Positions 46,027-58,277 of a stretch of 64,000 nucleotides of DNA are shown here, one piece after another (within the stretch, counting starts at the first letter, position 1; each line of letters opens with the position of its first letter). The notes beneath the pieces were generated by a model. That model was not told the origin of the DNA. It worked only from the letters and a program-made list of their open reading frames with translations, and ran no database searches. The stretch lies in contig OX344763.1 in NCBI GenBank assembly GCA_947034895.1, positions 75,845,093 to 75,909,092 of the forward strand. Reading direction: 5' to 3'. The DNA comes from Rhytidiadelphus loreus. Lineage: Eukaryota; Streptophyta; Bryopsida; Hypnales; Hylocomiaceae. The translations under genes were made by a program, and so were the position numbers.

Positions 46027-47125
46027 CACCATTTCACCAACACCAGCGGGTGTTGATTTGCTATTCATGTCGCTTGTGAGGACCTTGCAGGGCATTCGGA
46101 GACACGCGGACAAATGCTTGTCAAGTGCGGTGTGGATCCATTCTAGCGTTGTTATCGTGCTGACTCGTTCATGGTTGAACTTGTTGACTGTGTAGAGCAA
46201 AAGTAGGGACGCCCGGCGGCCCATCTTCTGTCCGAACATGAATATGCATAGGGGATTCATGGCACTGGAATCGAGGGCCCTCTTCTTCGTAGGGCATCAC
46301 CGGCATACAAGGTGCTCATCGGCGCAAGGAAGGACAACGTTGTCATGCAGATTTTCCTCGAGCTGTTCGAGTGTACCTGGTGGGAGCGACCGCCATCCAC
46401 CTTCCTTCTCCCGGCATCCGGGGTTTTTGTGGGCATGTGCGAGATGCGGTCTACTATTCTCGGGACGGTGGATCGGTGTGGTGAGGGTGTCGATCGGATT
46501 ACCTATTGGCTGCTCATAACTCAAGCCGCCGAGTGGATGCACATGGGTCTTTCATATCCAACTTGACTCTCAGTGTGCAAGGTTGGATGCGGACGACCCG
46601 CCATCCGCTGGACGGCTTGAGTTATGAGCAGCCAATAGGTATTCCGATCAACAGCCTCATCACACCGGTGCACTTCCCGAGAAAAGTCGACCGTTTTTGG
46701 TTCTCACCCTCAAAAACTCCAGATGCTAGGACACGGACGGTGGATGGCGATCGCTCCCACCAGGTACACTCGAACTGCTGTCAGAAAATGTGGATGACAA
46801 CGCCGTCCTTCCTTGCGTCGATAAGTTCCTTGTATGCCGGCGACACCCTTTTCGCGAGGTGGGTCCTGTTGTGTTTCAAAGGTGACCATGTGTCAACCTC
46901 TTCCGACGAGGAAGTTGACTTCCCCTATGAACGTGGATGGGTTGTGAGTGCTCTTGCTTTTACCTCTCCCGGTCGACCGGTTGAACCATGATGTATTTGG
47001 CAAAGAGGCGATGCCGGAAGTGGTCCATGTCGCAATTGATGAGCATTTGTCTAGGAATCTGCGAATGCCCTGTAAAGACTTCCCAACAACATGATTGGCC
47101 AATAAGCGCTTGCTTTTGTTCATGA
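46027..47125. repeat. long inverted repeat 6
   Basis: Third tandem unit, centre near 46,575, more diverged than repeats 4 and 5. CTGCTCATAACTCAAGCCG faces CGGCTTGAGTTATGAGCAG at the centre. Its distance from repeat 5 is 1,247 bp plus the 178-bp MITE. Confidence 0.8.
46506..46991 (+). CDS. unidentified reading frame, copy 3
   Basis: 161-codon frame aligned with 43888-44316 after its first codons, but more diverged. It shares VDRFWFSPSKTPDAR and DFPYERGWVVSALAF with the other copies. No family is recognised. Confidence 0.3.
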   Translation: MAAHNSSRRVDAHGSFISNLTLSVQGWMRTTRHPLDGLSYEQPIGIPINSLITPVHFPRKVDRFWFSPSKTPDARTRTVDGDRSHQVHSNCCQKMWMTTPSFLASISSLYAGDTLFARWVLLCFKGDHVSTSSDEEVDFPYERGWVVSALAFTSPGRPVEP

Positions 47126-47380
47126 AGCTCAAGACCCTTCACTCAAAGATGGTTGCATGCGGTTTATGAGGCGCGACTTGAGAATGCGGAGTGCAGATTC
47201 ACCCCTCTGCGTCGACGAATGAAAAACGAGTCGTGCGTTCCGGCGTGAATTTAGAATGGTATAGTTCAGATTGTACCTTCCTCCATTTTTTAGTTTGTCC
47301 TGCAGCACATGGTCCCCAAAAGTTGGGCGTAAATAGTTTCTTCTTGGACTGCACCTTCTCCCGTAGAAGAGAGCTAGAAA

Positions 47381-48033
47381 TGATGTAAGCGGGTTGGGAT
47401 CCCTATGCAAAATCCACTATAATTACCCTATTCAATAAAGACTGTCTTCTTTAAACCGAGGCCGCGCTTTCATTTGCGCCCCTCTTCTCCCCGTGCATGG
47501 CCGCGCATCCCGATCCGTGAATTGTTTTCCTCTTGGCCACTTTGCCCCAAACCCAAGTGGCCATGTAATGTGTCTTTGTGATCCCCCACAAACTGTAAGA
47601 GTCATCCACGCCTCGCACAACAAATGGCGCTTAGAGTTGTTTTCCCTCTGCTCCCCATGCATGGCCACGCATACAGATCCAGACATTGTTTTTTTCTTGG
47701 CCACTTTGCCCAAAACCCGAGTGGCCAATTGAATGTTATGTGTGTGTGTGTGATCCACCCCAACTGTTGGATGTAAGCGGGTTCGGATCCCTATGCAAAA
47801 ACCACTATAATTACCCTTACTATTGAATGTAGACTGTCTTCTTTACACCGAGGCCGTGCTTTCATTTGCACCGCCCCCTCTTCTCCCGTGCATGGCCGCG
47901 CATCCAGATCCGTGAATTGTTTTCCTCTCGGCCACTTTGCCCCACACCCAAGTGGCCATGTGATGTGTCTTTGTGATCCACCCCAAATTGTAAGAGTCAT
48001 GCACGCCTCGCACAACAAATGGCGCTTAGAGTT
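47381..48033 (+). repeat. direct repeat, two units of about 260 bp, 389-bp period
   Basis: 47381-47640 and 47770-48033 share GATGTAAGCGGGTT, GGATCCCTATGCAAAA, CATGGCCGCGCATCC and AACAAATGGCGCTTAGAGTT. A third partial copy (GCATGGCCACGCAT, CGAGTGGCCA) sits between them at 47,640-47,760. Confidence 0.9.
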
Positions 48034-48243
48034 GTTTTGGAACTTTCTTTCAGGTAGCTTGCTCTAAGAAGGCACGGAATGGATATGATTTCGTCTTGAA
48101 CTGGACCCCTCCAACTTTGATTGAATCGAGGAAAAGGTGTTTTTATCACAGGAACCCATCATTGTTGCAGGATTTCATCCCCCCGGCTACCATTTTCGGT
48201 CGGATTTCATTCAGACTTGGGAGCTCTGAACCGCCATTTTAAT

Positions 48244-48272
48244 GGAATACCGCCATTTTAACGAAATTCCCC
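48244..48272 (-). repeat. right terminal inverted repeat of the giant element
   Basis: Perfect 29-bp inverse of 13620-13648, ending ACGAAATTCCCC at 48272. Just inside, ACCGCCATTTTAA is repeated (48230 and 48249), giving a short subterminal duplication at this end only. Confidence 0.85.
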
Positions 48273-51100
48273 ATTCATTCTCTACTACTACCTACTTACT
48301 ATTTTTTTCCTATATGTTGTACTATTCCAAATGATCTAAAATTTTTCAAGCATGTGGCCAACTTATCTAAGATAACAAATCCAAAGAAGCACCACCATTT
48401 AGGTCATTTTTTCATAGAAATGTGAGCTTGTGAAGTGCAGCTGCCTTGCTTTTCGCAGGGTCAAAAAAATGATTTTAGTTAATTTGAATGCTTATATCTT
48501 GCAATCCACCCAGTGGAAATGTCTGAAATTTTTACCACATGTTTTTAATACTATATAATACAACATCCTATGGTTAGATATGTCAAAAAAAGTTTTTTTT
48601 CAAAATTTTGGTAGTTGTACTAGAAATGGCAGTTTTGGAGAGTTTTTGGTGAAAACATAGTGACGGTCCTTTAAGGGTTAAAAAAAGTCAACTTAGTGTT
48701 GACCACATCGGACAGGCGAGACCTCTATTGGACGGGCAAACCGGACATCCGTCTGGTATGTCAACCCTGTCTTATAGATGTCTATATTAGGTACTTGGCC
48801 TATCATGGGTTGGTTTACCTTAGTTGCACGTAAATAAAAGGAGAAACATAGAAAAAAATCACAAAAGGTCAAATTGAAAACTTCTTAATTTTGGTCTTAG
48901 AATGTTATATTTTGATGTTCATGTGAACATTTGATTCATTCTAATTGCACCCATTTTCATGAAAGTCGTGGGCAATGTTTGTGTTACAACAATCAAAGCA
49001 TCTCCTAACCCCTAAAATAATTTGTATTTTGTAGGGCTCAAATTTGAATTCAAATGAATTTTATCAATTATACATTTATACGTAGAACAATTTCACCTTT
49101 GGGATTATTGTATTTTGATTCCATCCTTCCCTGCATGTAAGTGCACTTGACAATTTAGTGTTTTGTTGAATTTTAAACCTTGCCTACACTCAGCTCAAAG
49201 TCTCAAACGTACAAACATTCAATAACTTACTAAGCCCGGATCAAATATACAAAATCGAAGACAAAATAACCCTCTAAATGCTCCACTTAAAGGTAGTAAG
49301 ATTAATTTTGAAATCATTAATTATGAAATAATTGAAAGACCTCCTAAGTCCTAACCAACATATGTCATATGTATATCATTGATTCATATAAAACATTGTT
49401 TCTTCTTTCCATTAATACATTACATAAAAAAAAATTTAGCCCCATACATCTGTACTTAAGAATGTTTTACCTTTTAAAGATATTGTTATGCCGTTTTTTT
49501 AGGTCTTCAATATGTTTTTTAAAACTTTGAATTTAATTCATCACCTTATTTTTTTTCAATTCAAAGTCTATATTTCAATCAAGTTTTGCACTTGTGATGC
49601 CAACTAAAAAAATGAAGGACATGTTCTATAGTTTCCGGTCTAACTTAAGTTTTGAAGTAAACCCTATACCCTAACCCTATTACCCTAAATCCTAAACCCT
49701 AAACCCTCTTCACTGTTGCAATTTTAAAACTATTTGATGTTGTTCAAGTTTATGTAACTCTAGCAAATAAGAGAGGATTGGGTTAAAATAAAGGAAAAAA
49801 AGTGACAAATGGATTCTAATATTCCATGTAGTCTTCCACAAAAATGGGAACCCTAAAACCGTAACATATGGCATTTGCCTTTTATTTTTTTTCTCAAAAT
49901 TAAAATGCAACATTGAGTACATGAACTCGACATTTTTGTGGTCTAAATATTTTTTTATGGCTTCTAAATTATAATGCAACTATCAGTGAATTACTATAGT
50001 TTTTCTTATGGATTGATTATTAATTGCTTATGTAGTACCATATGTTAGCCCCTAAAGTCCCAAGGCCTCTTTTCCATCCTAAACCACTCTAAATTTCCAT
50101 TTCTATAGCAAAGATAAAAATTAAAAAAATTGAATGTCTTTAGGCCTTTAGAATGCACATCTAACTATAGTTTGTAGGATCTCGTACTAGAGTACTAGAC
50201 TAGTGTTCAATTGAATGGAAGAAATTTCACAAACTTTGCCTATGTAGAATTATAGATTGCAAGATATTTGCGTTTAAACTTTAACCCCTGAATGCCCAAG
50301 TGGCCCAACGGCGCCATTCAATGCCACTTTGATGGCAATTCAATGGGATGGAAAGAATTTGGAAGCATTTATTTCATTTTTTTTTTACCTTCCATGTTGA
50401 GTTACAAAAGGTATCTAATTGATTTTGTAGTCTTTCTAGTATTTGCCTCCACATAATTGAGAGTTTAGGGAAGCCATAAAATCACAAAATATGCTACTTT
50501 AGTGTATTTTAGATTTTTGGAAAGTTGTTGCTCCTTGCTCTAAATCTGAAATTTCTCCCCAAAATTGATATTTTCTGAGTTTGAGTCAAACTAACAAAAT
50601 GAAGGTGATTTTTTTCTAGTTCCTATTCCATTTAAAATTTTGAACAAAAACCTAAAATGAAATTTTATTATTGCAATTTGAACTTTGAATGTGTTTTTAA
50701 TGTCTACTAAATTCTAAATATAGAATGAAATGGAAATTGATTTTACACTATGATGTTTGTCATAATGTCATTGTAATTTATACACACATGGTGAAAAATT
50801 TGAAAATTTGAAAATTAATTTTCTATTTGATGTGATTTTTTTAAACTATTTCTTCAAAACTTTGAATAAAAATATATTTTCTAAAACACAAAATTTTAAA
50901 AATTGCGAAGTGACTTAAACATGTGATTTCATCTCTAAAGAATAAATAAAGGTTTTTCCATACATATCTAATTCCAAAATGGCTTCAAATTGAATAGTAG
51001 GCAGCGAGGCTTGAAATCAATGGTCATGGGTCTCTCATTTAGGGGTTATGCTTTAAAGTGAATGAAGCAATTTTTTGGGCACCTTGGCTGCTAATCTGAG
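48273..51100. other. AT-rich sequence, no gene seen
   Basis: Resumes the AT-rich composition of the left flank of the giant element. Holds only the GGACGGG phrase at about 48,710-48,770 and the telomere-like run listed separately. Confidence 0.5.
49660..49708 (-). repeat. short interstitial telomere-like run
   Basis: Degenerate CCCTA/CCCTAAA words including CCTAAACCCTAAACCCT. Another run is at 59056-59076. The plant telomere unit is TTTAGGG, so these support a green-lineage host. They are too short to be a telomere. Confidence 0.7.
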
Positions 51101-51109
51101 CCATCCAAT

Positions 51110-51370
51110 GGGACGAAAGGGCCATCTAAGACTTTCGGCAGGCCGTCGAGAGGACGGGCAGGTCGTCCAAGACCACGGACAGGCCATCCCTTGGACAGGC
51201 AGACCGTCTCCGACGAAGGGCAATCTGTCGAGGGGATGGAAAGGCCGTCCGCCGAACTTTCGGACGGCAGTGTAATGATTTTTCGAACCTCTTGACGGCG
51301 TTCCAACCTTGTGCTGGACCTCAGTGGACGGATCGACCGTCCATTCCAGGGCTGTCTCATGCCCTAGACA
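51110..51370. repeat. CCGTCC/GGACGG inverted-site cluster
   Basis: Contains GCCGTCCG-N9-CGGACGGC (about 51243-51268) and TGGACGG-N5-CCGTCCA (about 51323-51341), plus several half sites. It lies about 290 bp upstream of the RING-type pseudogene start and resembles the block upstream of the kinase pseudogene. Confidence 0.55.
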
Positions 51371-51654
51371 GTCTGGATTCTTTATGGATGGGCTGATTAG
51401 GTGTTAATTACCTTGCGTAATCGGGTCGGTAATTGGGGGGTATAAGTGAAGTTTTTGCACAATTGACCTTGCTTCTTCTTTTGAGTTGCACTGTCCTAGC
51501 TTGAAAAAGCTTCGCATTGCAATTTGAGAGGAAGTGTTATACATTTGGCATTTGTTTTGTCACATTTAAGTTGCCTTCACGCAATAGAAGGCAAAGCAAA
51601 TTGTCATTGTATTCGCATACAGTATCGTGTGTGTCATTGTGTAGGTATCAAGAA

Positions 51655-53890
51655 TGGACGCAGAGAATGCAGCAGGAGGTTCAAGATCTGGAGGTGAACC
51701 CCCAAGTAGAAGGAAGAGAGGGAATAGGGCAACTTTGGATTGGGGCACACTTAATGCCCCCTAGATTATGGCAAACCCTGGGTGGATGGATGCAGATTCA
51801 CCATAGATAAGAGCGACATGTCGGAGGTATGTAGATTGGGCTCACATCAACCGCCATTGGCCACACGATCGATACGAGGTGTATGTGAAATTTGGCATGG
51901 TAAACATTGACCAGTGCCAACATCCGCACTTCAAAAAGAAGATGATTGAAGTGTCATTGGCACTTTGGGGTTCGAGATCCAAAAAAGACGGGACACTTTC
52001 ATTGTGCCAAATGGCATATGCAGAGGGTTTTTTTTGGGAAGGATGTGGATTGGAGAACTTTTTTGGGCAAGAAAAGGAATGGTGAATTACCAAATAGAAC
52101 TCGCCACATTGTACCAAATCCTACCGTGCCATTGGACAATGTACCAAATTCTACCGTGCCATTAGATGATGTACAAAATGTACAACTCAACGTAATTCCG
52201 CAAGCGGAGTGGCCAGGGATGGAGTTGGTGGAGATAGAGGTTGGTCACGGTAGCGGTCCAAATCTCAACCAAGAAGATGTGATTGGTGTCCAAAGTGGAA
52301 GCTGACGGTGAAGAAGTACTTCGCTTGCGCCAATTAGTCCAAACACTGCAAGCAGAAAAAGAAGAAGCACTATGACAATATGCTGCAAAGTTGAAAGGTC
52401 AAAGTGCAAAGGTGCGGGCCCTTATGGATGAAAATGTGCGACTCATTGCACGTGAAGCCGAGCTCGTAGAGCGTGAAAGGCGGTTCAGTACAGAGTCAAT
52501 TCCACCACTCAATGTTGTAGTGGAACGTGCTACATATGGTGCAGATGAAGACAGACCAAGCCCGAGCAGTACAAATGAGTTTAGGGTGTAGTCACGATCT
52601 ATTTTTCTAAGTGCAGAAAGTGCCACGTTGGATATTATGCGTGTACATGCTGAGTGAGCTGAAGCAGAGGTTGGAAGTATTCGTACAAACATTGAAGAAT
52701 TAACAAACGCTATGCGTGCTTTGGAACTTCACGCCAACAACGCTGAGGCAGAGGTGGCGGTGCTTATTGCAACTCGAACAGGTATGGAGCAAACCATGAC
52801 CACAATAAGTGCTCAAAATATGCGGTTGGTCCAAAACCCTCAGAAGGAGCAAATGCTGCTTCAAATGTGCAACATGAAGTTGACTTGCTGCTTAGCGCTA
52901 AACGAAGCTGAGCAAATGCAGCATGAAGTGAAGAGAGTGGCTGCGGAATTCAATGATGGCGGTGAACGTTATTTTGGCTTGACCTCGTGGCCTTAGATGA
53001 AAGAAATGTTCACCGATGATTTGCTAGTGAAAATCAAGAATTCAAGCATCGATTGGAATGCCTCTCCAGACTTTGAATTCCAGTATAATATCGAGCGCTA
53101 CCGGTACGGGCCAGCCAACTGCAATGGCATTAGGTGATTAGGCCACTAGTGTGGCCTTCCGTTCCAGATTTTGTACAAGATGGAACAACATGTATAATGT
53201 GCCAAGAACCATTTGGCCCCAAGGGTGGATGGAATCTTGGTACATGTGGCCATTTATACCACCCCGTGTGTCTCATTCCACACATGGTCACCAGAAAGAG
53301 ATGTGCGCAATGGAAGGCTCCATTTCATCCATGACTTTACAAAATCTTTGGCCTTCAAGACCACATGCCTGTACATTACGAGCACAATGAAGAAAATTTA
53401 CCGGGCCTTGGTAATAGAGTACATTGGAGGAAGGACATGATGTGGCCTTGGAAATGGGGCCACGATAATCAAAGGAACAGTCGCTGCCATAAATTGGGAG
53501 AATGACAACCACATGAAAGAGGTGATCAAGCAATTGATTAGAGACGGTGATCCAGGGTGTCGATTATATTTTGGTCAGATTGCCGGTGGACATTGGGACC
53601 GAAAACTCTCCATTTTTGTGCGTGCACCACATCCACAGCGCATCATGTTTAACTCTCAAGGCATTCCAATCGGATTTGAGGGTGAAATGAGTTTTGAGGA
53701 CAAAATGAGTTACATTGAAGACAATACCTTCCATGAGCTAATGCTTATGAGTGCCATTTTTTCCCACTTATATAATAGATACGACCGTGCCGCACATCAA
53801 CTTCTAACAATTTTGCAATCGAGACAAGAATTGCAGAAATTTTTGAGAAGCAGCATAGCACAAGGCATTGTAATTGAAGAAGTAGAATAG
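51655..53890 (+). pseudogene. coiled-coil/RING-H2-like protein gene, broken
   Basis: From ATG 51655 the frame reads MDAENAAGGSRSGG, then a conserved-looking block (CRRYVDWAHINRHWP, QCQHPHFKKKM). It is broken by two TAG codons and by a frameshift at the T8 run near 52030. After a duplicated 11-residue segment (NPTVPLDNVP), 52290-52990 is a long coiled coil containing TGA and TAG codons. A RING-H2-like finger follows at 53190-53330 (CIMCQEPF, LGTCGHLYHPVC, KRCAQW): the last zinc ligand is Trp instead of Cys. The C-terminal part, 53513-53890, is open (LYFGQIAGGHWDRKL, then PHPQRIMF). A RING protein would usually be a ubiquitin ligase, but no partner is visible. It is outside the giant element and probably a relic of another element gene. 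Confidence 0.55.
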
Positions 53891-55990
53891 ATAGTTTTGG
53901 ATTAGATTGTGTATAACTAGATAGATGTATAGAATTAAATACCGAGAGTTGTACAAAGCAAACATATGTAAAGCCTTTATCAGTTTACCATCTACTTGAA
54001 GGATTTATAAAACATGTACATTTATTGTTTTCTTTCCACCTCGTGTATTGTTGCTTTGCCTTTGTCCATTTTTGTAATGTATTGGCCCTTTTTGTAATAG
54101 TGTAGAAGAAGCTTGTATGCTTAGATGGTAGGTAAAATAGTCTTCTATTTTATTTTTGGTGAAGCCCTAAAGTCCCAAGTCCATTTTTTGGCCCAAACCA
54201 CCCTAAACCACCACTTTTGCTATGTTCATCTATGCAATAAATTTTTAAACTTTTTTTTAGAATCTAACCAAAGGATCTTGTTCTACATTTGTCTTAGATG
54301 ACGTGATACAAAATTTGTGATGTTTTGACCGTATAGATTGAAAGTTATTAGCATTCAAAGTGAAAGAAGAAAATTTATTTCAAGAAGTTGCTAGGATTGC
54401 CCACTCCACCCTAAACTCCATAACTTTCACATTACTAATCCAAATGGAATGAATGAAAGCCTCCCATTTAAAAGAAAACATAATCCACAAGGAAAAAAAT
54501 ATTAAAAATTATATTAAACTTTTTTGTAGTTTTTTTTGGCTGCTCGGAGTCCCAGACCACCCGGTGTCCCGATCTCCCCTATTTTGAGGTTATTGTGGCA
54601 TAACCTTTGCTCCTAGGCACCGATTTAATAGAAATTATCTATCATTCTATCTTATGAAAAAGTTTACAAAAGTTTCAATAAAAACTAAGATCATTGGAAC
54701 CTGCCGTAAATCCATTTTGTCCCTTGCAGCAGGGACAATGAGAGTATGTTACTTAAGGGGCTAAGAAATAAGAACAATAGAAATTCCTTACCAAAGCAAG
54801 AAACAATTAACAATTAATTTTATTGCTTAATCTTTGATGAAATCTTCTTTAAGTCTTAAGAATTAAACCAACAAATAATTCAAGTTTTGTTCTCTTAGTT
54901 TTTAACTTTTTTTAGTTGGACTATTGATTGACTACCCCCTCATATTTATTTTTAAATTCAAAGTTTACAAATTGAACATTTTCCTCAAATAGCATTATGG
55001 CAATCAAATGATCAAAGTCTAATATCTTGCAATTGCTAACTTGATAAGGTCACGCTACATGAAAATTTTCCCAAATCAATTGAAATAAATGACTTTATGA
55101 ATGGTGATCCTATACTTTAAGTCTTAAATTGACTAGATTTTAATTTTTTCTTATCATTTCATTTGAAGATGAATGCAACAGAAATGGCAACTTGGAGTGT
55201 TTTTTTGGCAATAATTAGCCTAGGCCCTAGGGCCCACATGGATTAATATTTTTGAATTTCTTGCCATACAGTGTAAAATCAATTTAGCAACTTCTTTAAT
55301 TATGAATTTAGTAACAAACTTTAATCCGTAGAATCCTAGATGCCCTGCAGCCTGTTTTGAGCTTTTTAAAATTTGCTCTAAATTGAACAAAATGTCAACA
55401 TTTTGATTAGGTGACTAGGTGTATCAATTTAAAAAAAATTGTAACCGTATAAATTCAAACTAGACATGTTAGAAATCTCATAGGAAACCTAAACTAAACA
55501 CAACAATATTACTTATGGAATAAAAGATTATAATGTTTGACCATGAGGATGTTAAAACTACAAAAGTGATGTGAAGTCTTCCAATCTTCTTTTCACAAGT
55601 CAAATTTAAAAAGTTGGTGACCAAAAAAATAAAAGGTTAAAGGGCCTAACATGTATAACCCCAATCAAATTATGGCTTCTTAAAATATACTCTATAATTT
55701 TTTTTAAATTTTAAATGAATTTTGAATGTGATTTTTCTCCAAGATCTAGTGTTTTTGAGGCACATATCCAAGACCTCTCAATGCTACAAGAAGTCAAGAT
55801 TGCAATGGGTACCCTTGCACAAAGTCTTAAATAGAAAAATCACTATCATTTATTTTTAAGAATAGACTATTGATGCTATAACTAGACTTCAAAAAGAACT
55901 TTTCAGAAATGGATACTACTAAAAATAGCAATTTGGTTAGGTTTTATTTAACTTCAAAGTTTTGCCAACACCAGATTTGGGGGCCATGGT
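53891..55990. other. AT-rich sequence, no gene seen
   Basis: No coding stretch, repeat array or RNA gene could be supported. Stops are dense in every frame. Confidence 0.5.
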
Positions 55991-55994
55991 GAAT

Positions 55995-56285
55995 TGACCC
56001 GTCCAAATGCCCGTCTATTTTTCCATCCACATAACCGTCCACATGCCCATCCAGTTCTCCATCCACATACCCATCCATCCTGCCCGTCGATGGAGGCCCG
56101 CCTGTCCAGATACCCATCCATTTCACTCATCCAGATGCCTGTCGACGGAGGCCCGCCCATCCAAATACCTGTCCAGCTCGTCCGTCTAGTGCGCCCGTTG
56201 ACGAAGAACGTCCATCCATTTCTGTAGTTTTCATCCTCTGTCAACGGTTCTCGTCCAGATTTCATCTTGATGGGCGTTGGGGATG
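55995..56285. repeat. CCGTCC/CGTCCA-rich block
   Basis: Many phrases such as CCCGTCCATCC, ATCCAGATGCC and CCGTCGACGGAGGCCCGCC, the last present twice (about 56086 and 56140). It abuts the downstream end of the ParB-like pseudogene and may mark a junction. Confidence 0.55.
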
Positions 56286-56379
56286 AATCCGGATGTCCGG
56301 ACGTGACGTGACAGGGACAACCCTACTGAGATATGACTCCATCCTTATCTGCGTCTCAACCCTTCACATCCTTGAACGC

Positions 56380-57930
56380 CATCAAAGTGTCTGGGTCGAT
56401 AAGCACCCCTTGCGATTGATTGGAAATGACCTTGGCCCAAAGGTCGTAGACATCCTAGGAAGCTGTAATGAGTTTGATCTCATTGTGAATGTCAATGTCG
56501 CTCTGGTTCTTCTTGCTTAGATAATCCTAGTTCTTCTTGATGTCAATCATAGAAAACTTGAGCTTGATGGCGGTCTCCAACTCCTGCAAATTGACAAATT
56601 GACGATGTCAGTGGAAAATCTTAACTCGATGCCAAAATGTTAATGGACCATGTTGGCATGAAGTTTTGGAAGTGATTGACCCTATTATAGTATGCCAAGA
56701 TTTTCCTGATGACATTGTCGTTTTTGTTCCAGACGACAAAGCAATCCGATTTCTTGAACTTCGCCTTCTTCTCATCAAGAATTTGCTCCATTCCTTGCAT
56801 TCCATGTAAGGCTGCCAAGCAATGTTGGCCATTCATCATCCAGAACTTTCCATCCTTGACGTTGTCGAACTTTGTAGGCTTTGATTTCACTCCTTGAGGA
56901 TAAGCGCAGAGTGTAATCTTCTTATTGGGGTTAGGCATATTGAGGAAGAAGTTCAGCGACCTCATCACACCCTGTTTTTCTAGCTCTCAAATGTTGAGAT
57001 TCTAAGGCGGCTTCTCTAGCTAGTCTATGGAAATCTCAAACTTCTGCCCAATTCCTTCAACGTAAGATTCCGTGCATGTTGACCAGTAATCAGAATATGA
57101 TTTATAGGCCACTTTGTAGTCGATGTCCTTAACATTTCCACCGATGTCTTGCGGAATGTCTACGATCTTTGATGCTAGGCTATTTTTTGCCACCAGCGAA
57201 TTCTTTTCTTTCACTCGTGGTTTTGGCGCCATGGATGGAGACCCAGATGGTTCTCCTCGACCAAAATGTTCCGTGTGCTTGAGATGGATGTGGCTTCGAC
57301 TAGTCTCTGGTGTTACTATGACAAGGGATCCGTGACTTGGCTGATTGCTATAATCTCGCATGAGAGAGATTGGTTGTAGTCTGTCACTTTTGCTAGCCAG
57401 TGATGACTTCAGTTGATCAAATCCATTGATGAGGGAATTCACCCTAGATGCCAATGTCACTGACTACAGAGGGCCTCTATCTTTGGTTTGCCAGTCTTCT
57501 CCTCAAGTTGATTCTCGATGTTCTTTTGAAGCGCCTGGTAGTCGGTGTTCTCTAGTGACTTATAGTAGGCAGACACGGCGAATGTTGTTTTTCGGCTATT
57601 GACGACGTATGAGAATATGTACTTCTCTTTTTTATTGGGGTCGACTGTTTTGCAACAAATAAAGAGAAGTCCATTTGGACCTGTCAAAACCTCTCACACA
57701 GCCTCCGTTAGTGTGACGGGGAGGTTGTCTTTGACCTTCTTGTATTTGGTTCGGAAGGACAGGTGCTTGTTCATGGGAACAAGGACAATAGTCTTGTACT
57801 CAACTTCATGAGGTTCTTGCCACTCCCAACATTCACCAAGCATGTCGGCATCACCGTACTCCTCCCGGTTTTCTTCAAAGATGACAAACCGTTTCAAGTA
57901 CACCTCCAGACCATTGACTTGTGTGTCCAT
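56380..57930 (-). pseudogene. ParB/DGQHR-like gene, broken N-terminal part
   Basis: An ATG at 57930 opens a frame matching exon 1 of the 31.7-kb gene. A single TGA near 57697 interrupts it, and the frame then continues to about 57460 (FSYVVNSRKTTFAVSAYY). A second open stretch, 57460-57020, is a basic linker ending in YVEGIGQKFEISID, which matches YIFGRGQYFELDV of the intact gene. After stops, 56968-56640 gives KFWMMNGQHCLAALHGMQG, the ParB/DGQHR-like motif, and FVVWNKNDN. A weak continuation reaches about 56380. The methyltransferase part is missing. Its start is 31 bp from a degenerate palindrome of the second family and 116 bp from a good copy. The sequence is AT-rich and clearly an older relative. 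Confidence 0.6.
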
Positions 57931-57960
57931 TGTTGCACAAACATTAAACAACTCCCACTG

Positions 57961-58277
57961 TTAACTCGACAAAAGTTAAACATATTTTTCTAATTTATTG
58001 GATTCCTCAACATATTCGAGGATATGAGGATATGATTACTCCGTCATTTAACTCGGCTCGAGTTAAATTGTTTGTGCAGACTGTCTTTCTCCGTCATTTA
58101 ACTCAGCTCAAGTTAAATTGTTCATGAAGAATGTCTTTCTCCGTCATTTAACTCGGCTCGAGTTAAATTGTTTTTGATGAATGTCTTTGTCTATTCTCCT
58201 GGGCCTTAATTATCGCCATATCAGACTACGTCTGTCAATGAATTCTTCTCGAATTTTAACTCGAATCGAGTTAAAAT
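57961..58277. repeat. second palindrome family, 50-bp iterons
   Basis: Copies at 58046-58068, 58096-58118 and 58146-58168 lie in 50-bp tandem units (TTTCTCCGTC before, GTTTGTG or similar after). A 25-bp copy at 58253-58277 is a perfect dyad around one base, ATTTTAACTCGA-A-TCGAGTTAAAAT. A degenerate copy is at 57961-57981. Consensus TTTAACTCGA-N-TCGAGTTAAA. They lie directly upstream of the ParB-like pseudogene. Confidence 0.9.

Larger units (their letters stand above)
13620..48272. mobile_element. giant TIR-bounded DNA transposon, about 34.65 kb
   Basis: The two ends carry a perfect 29-bp inverted repeat (13620-13648 and 48244-48272, starting GGGGAATTTCGTTAAAATGG). Base composition changes at both ends: the flanks are very AT-rich, and the sequence just inside is much richer in G+C. 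Inside lie a DUF7869-type putative transposase, a ParB/methyltransferase-like gene, a coiled-coil/FCP1-like frame, about 36 copies of one palindrome and six large inverted repeats. The main reading frames are open, so the insertion looks young. The AT-rich core (23.2-29 kb) could be native or a nested insertion. No clear target-site duplication is visible. The flanks share at most AT next to each end. I know of no described family with this gene set, so the classification is open. Confidence 0.7.

Noticed and set aside
13610..48282. Target-site duplication of the giant element
   Set aside because: Left flank ends TCATAT and right flank begins ATTCAT. Only a 2-bp AT could be shared, which is not significant.
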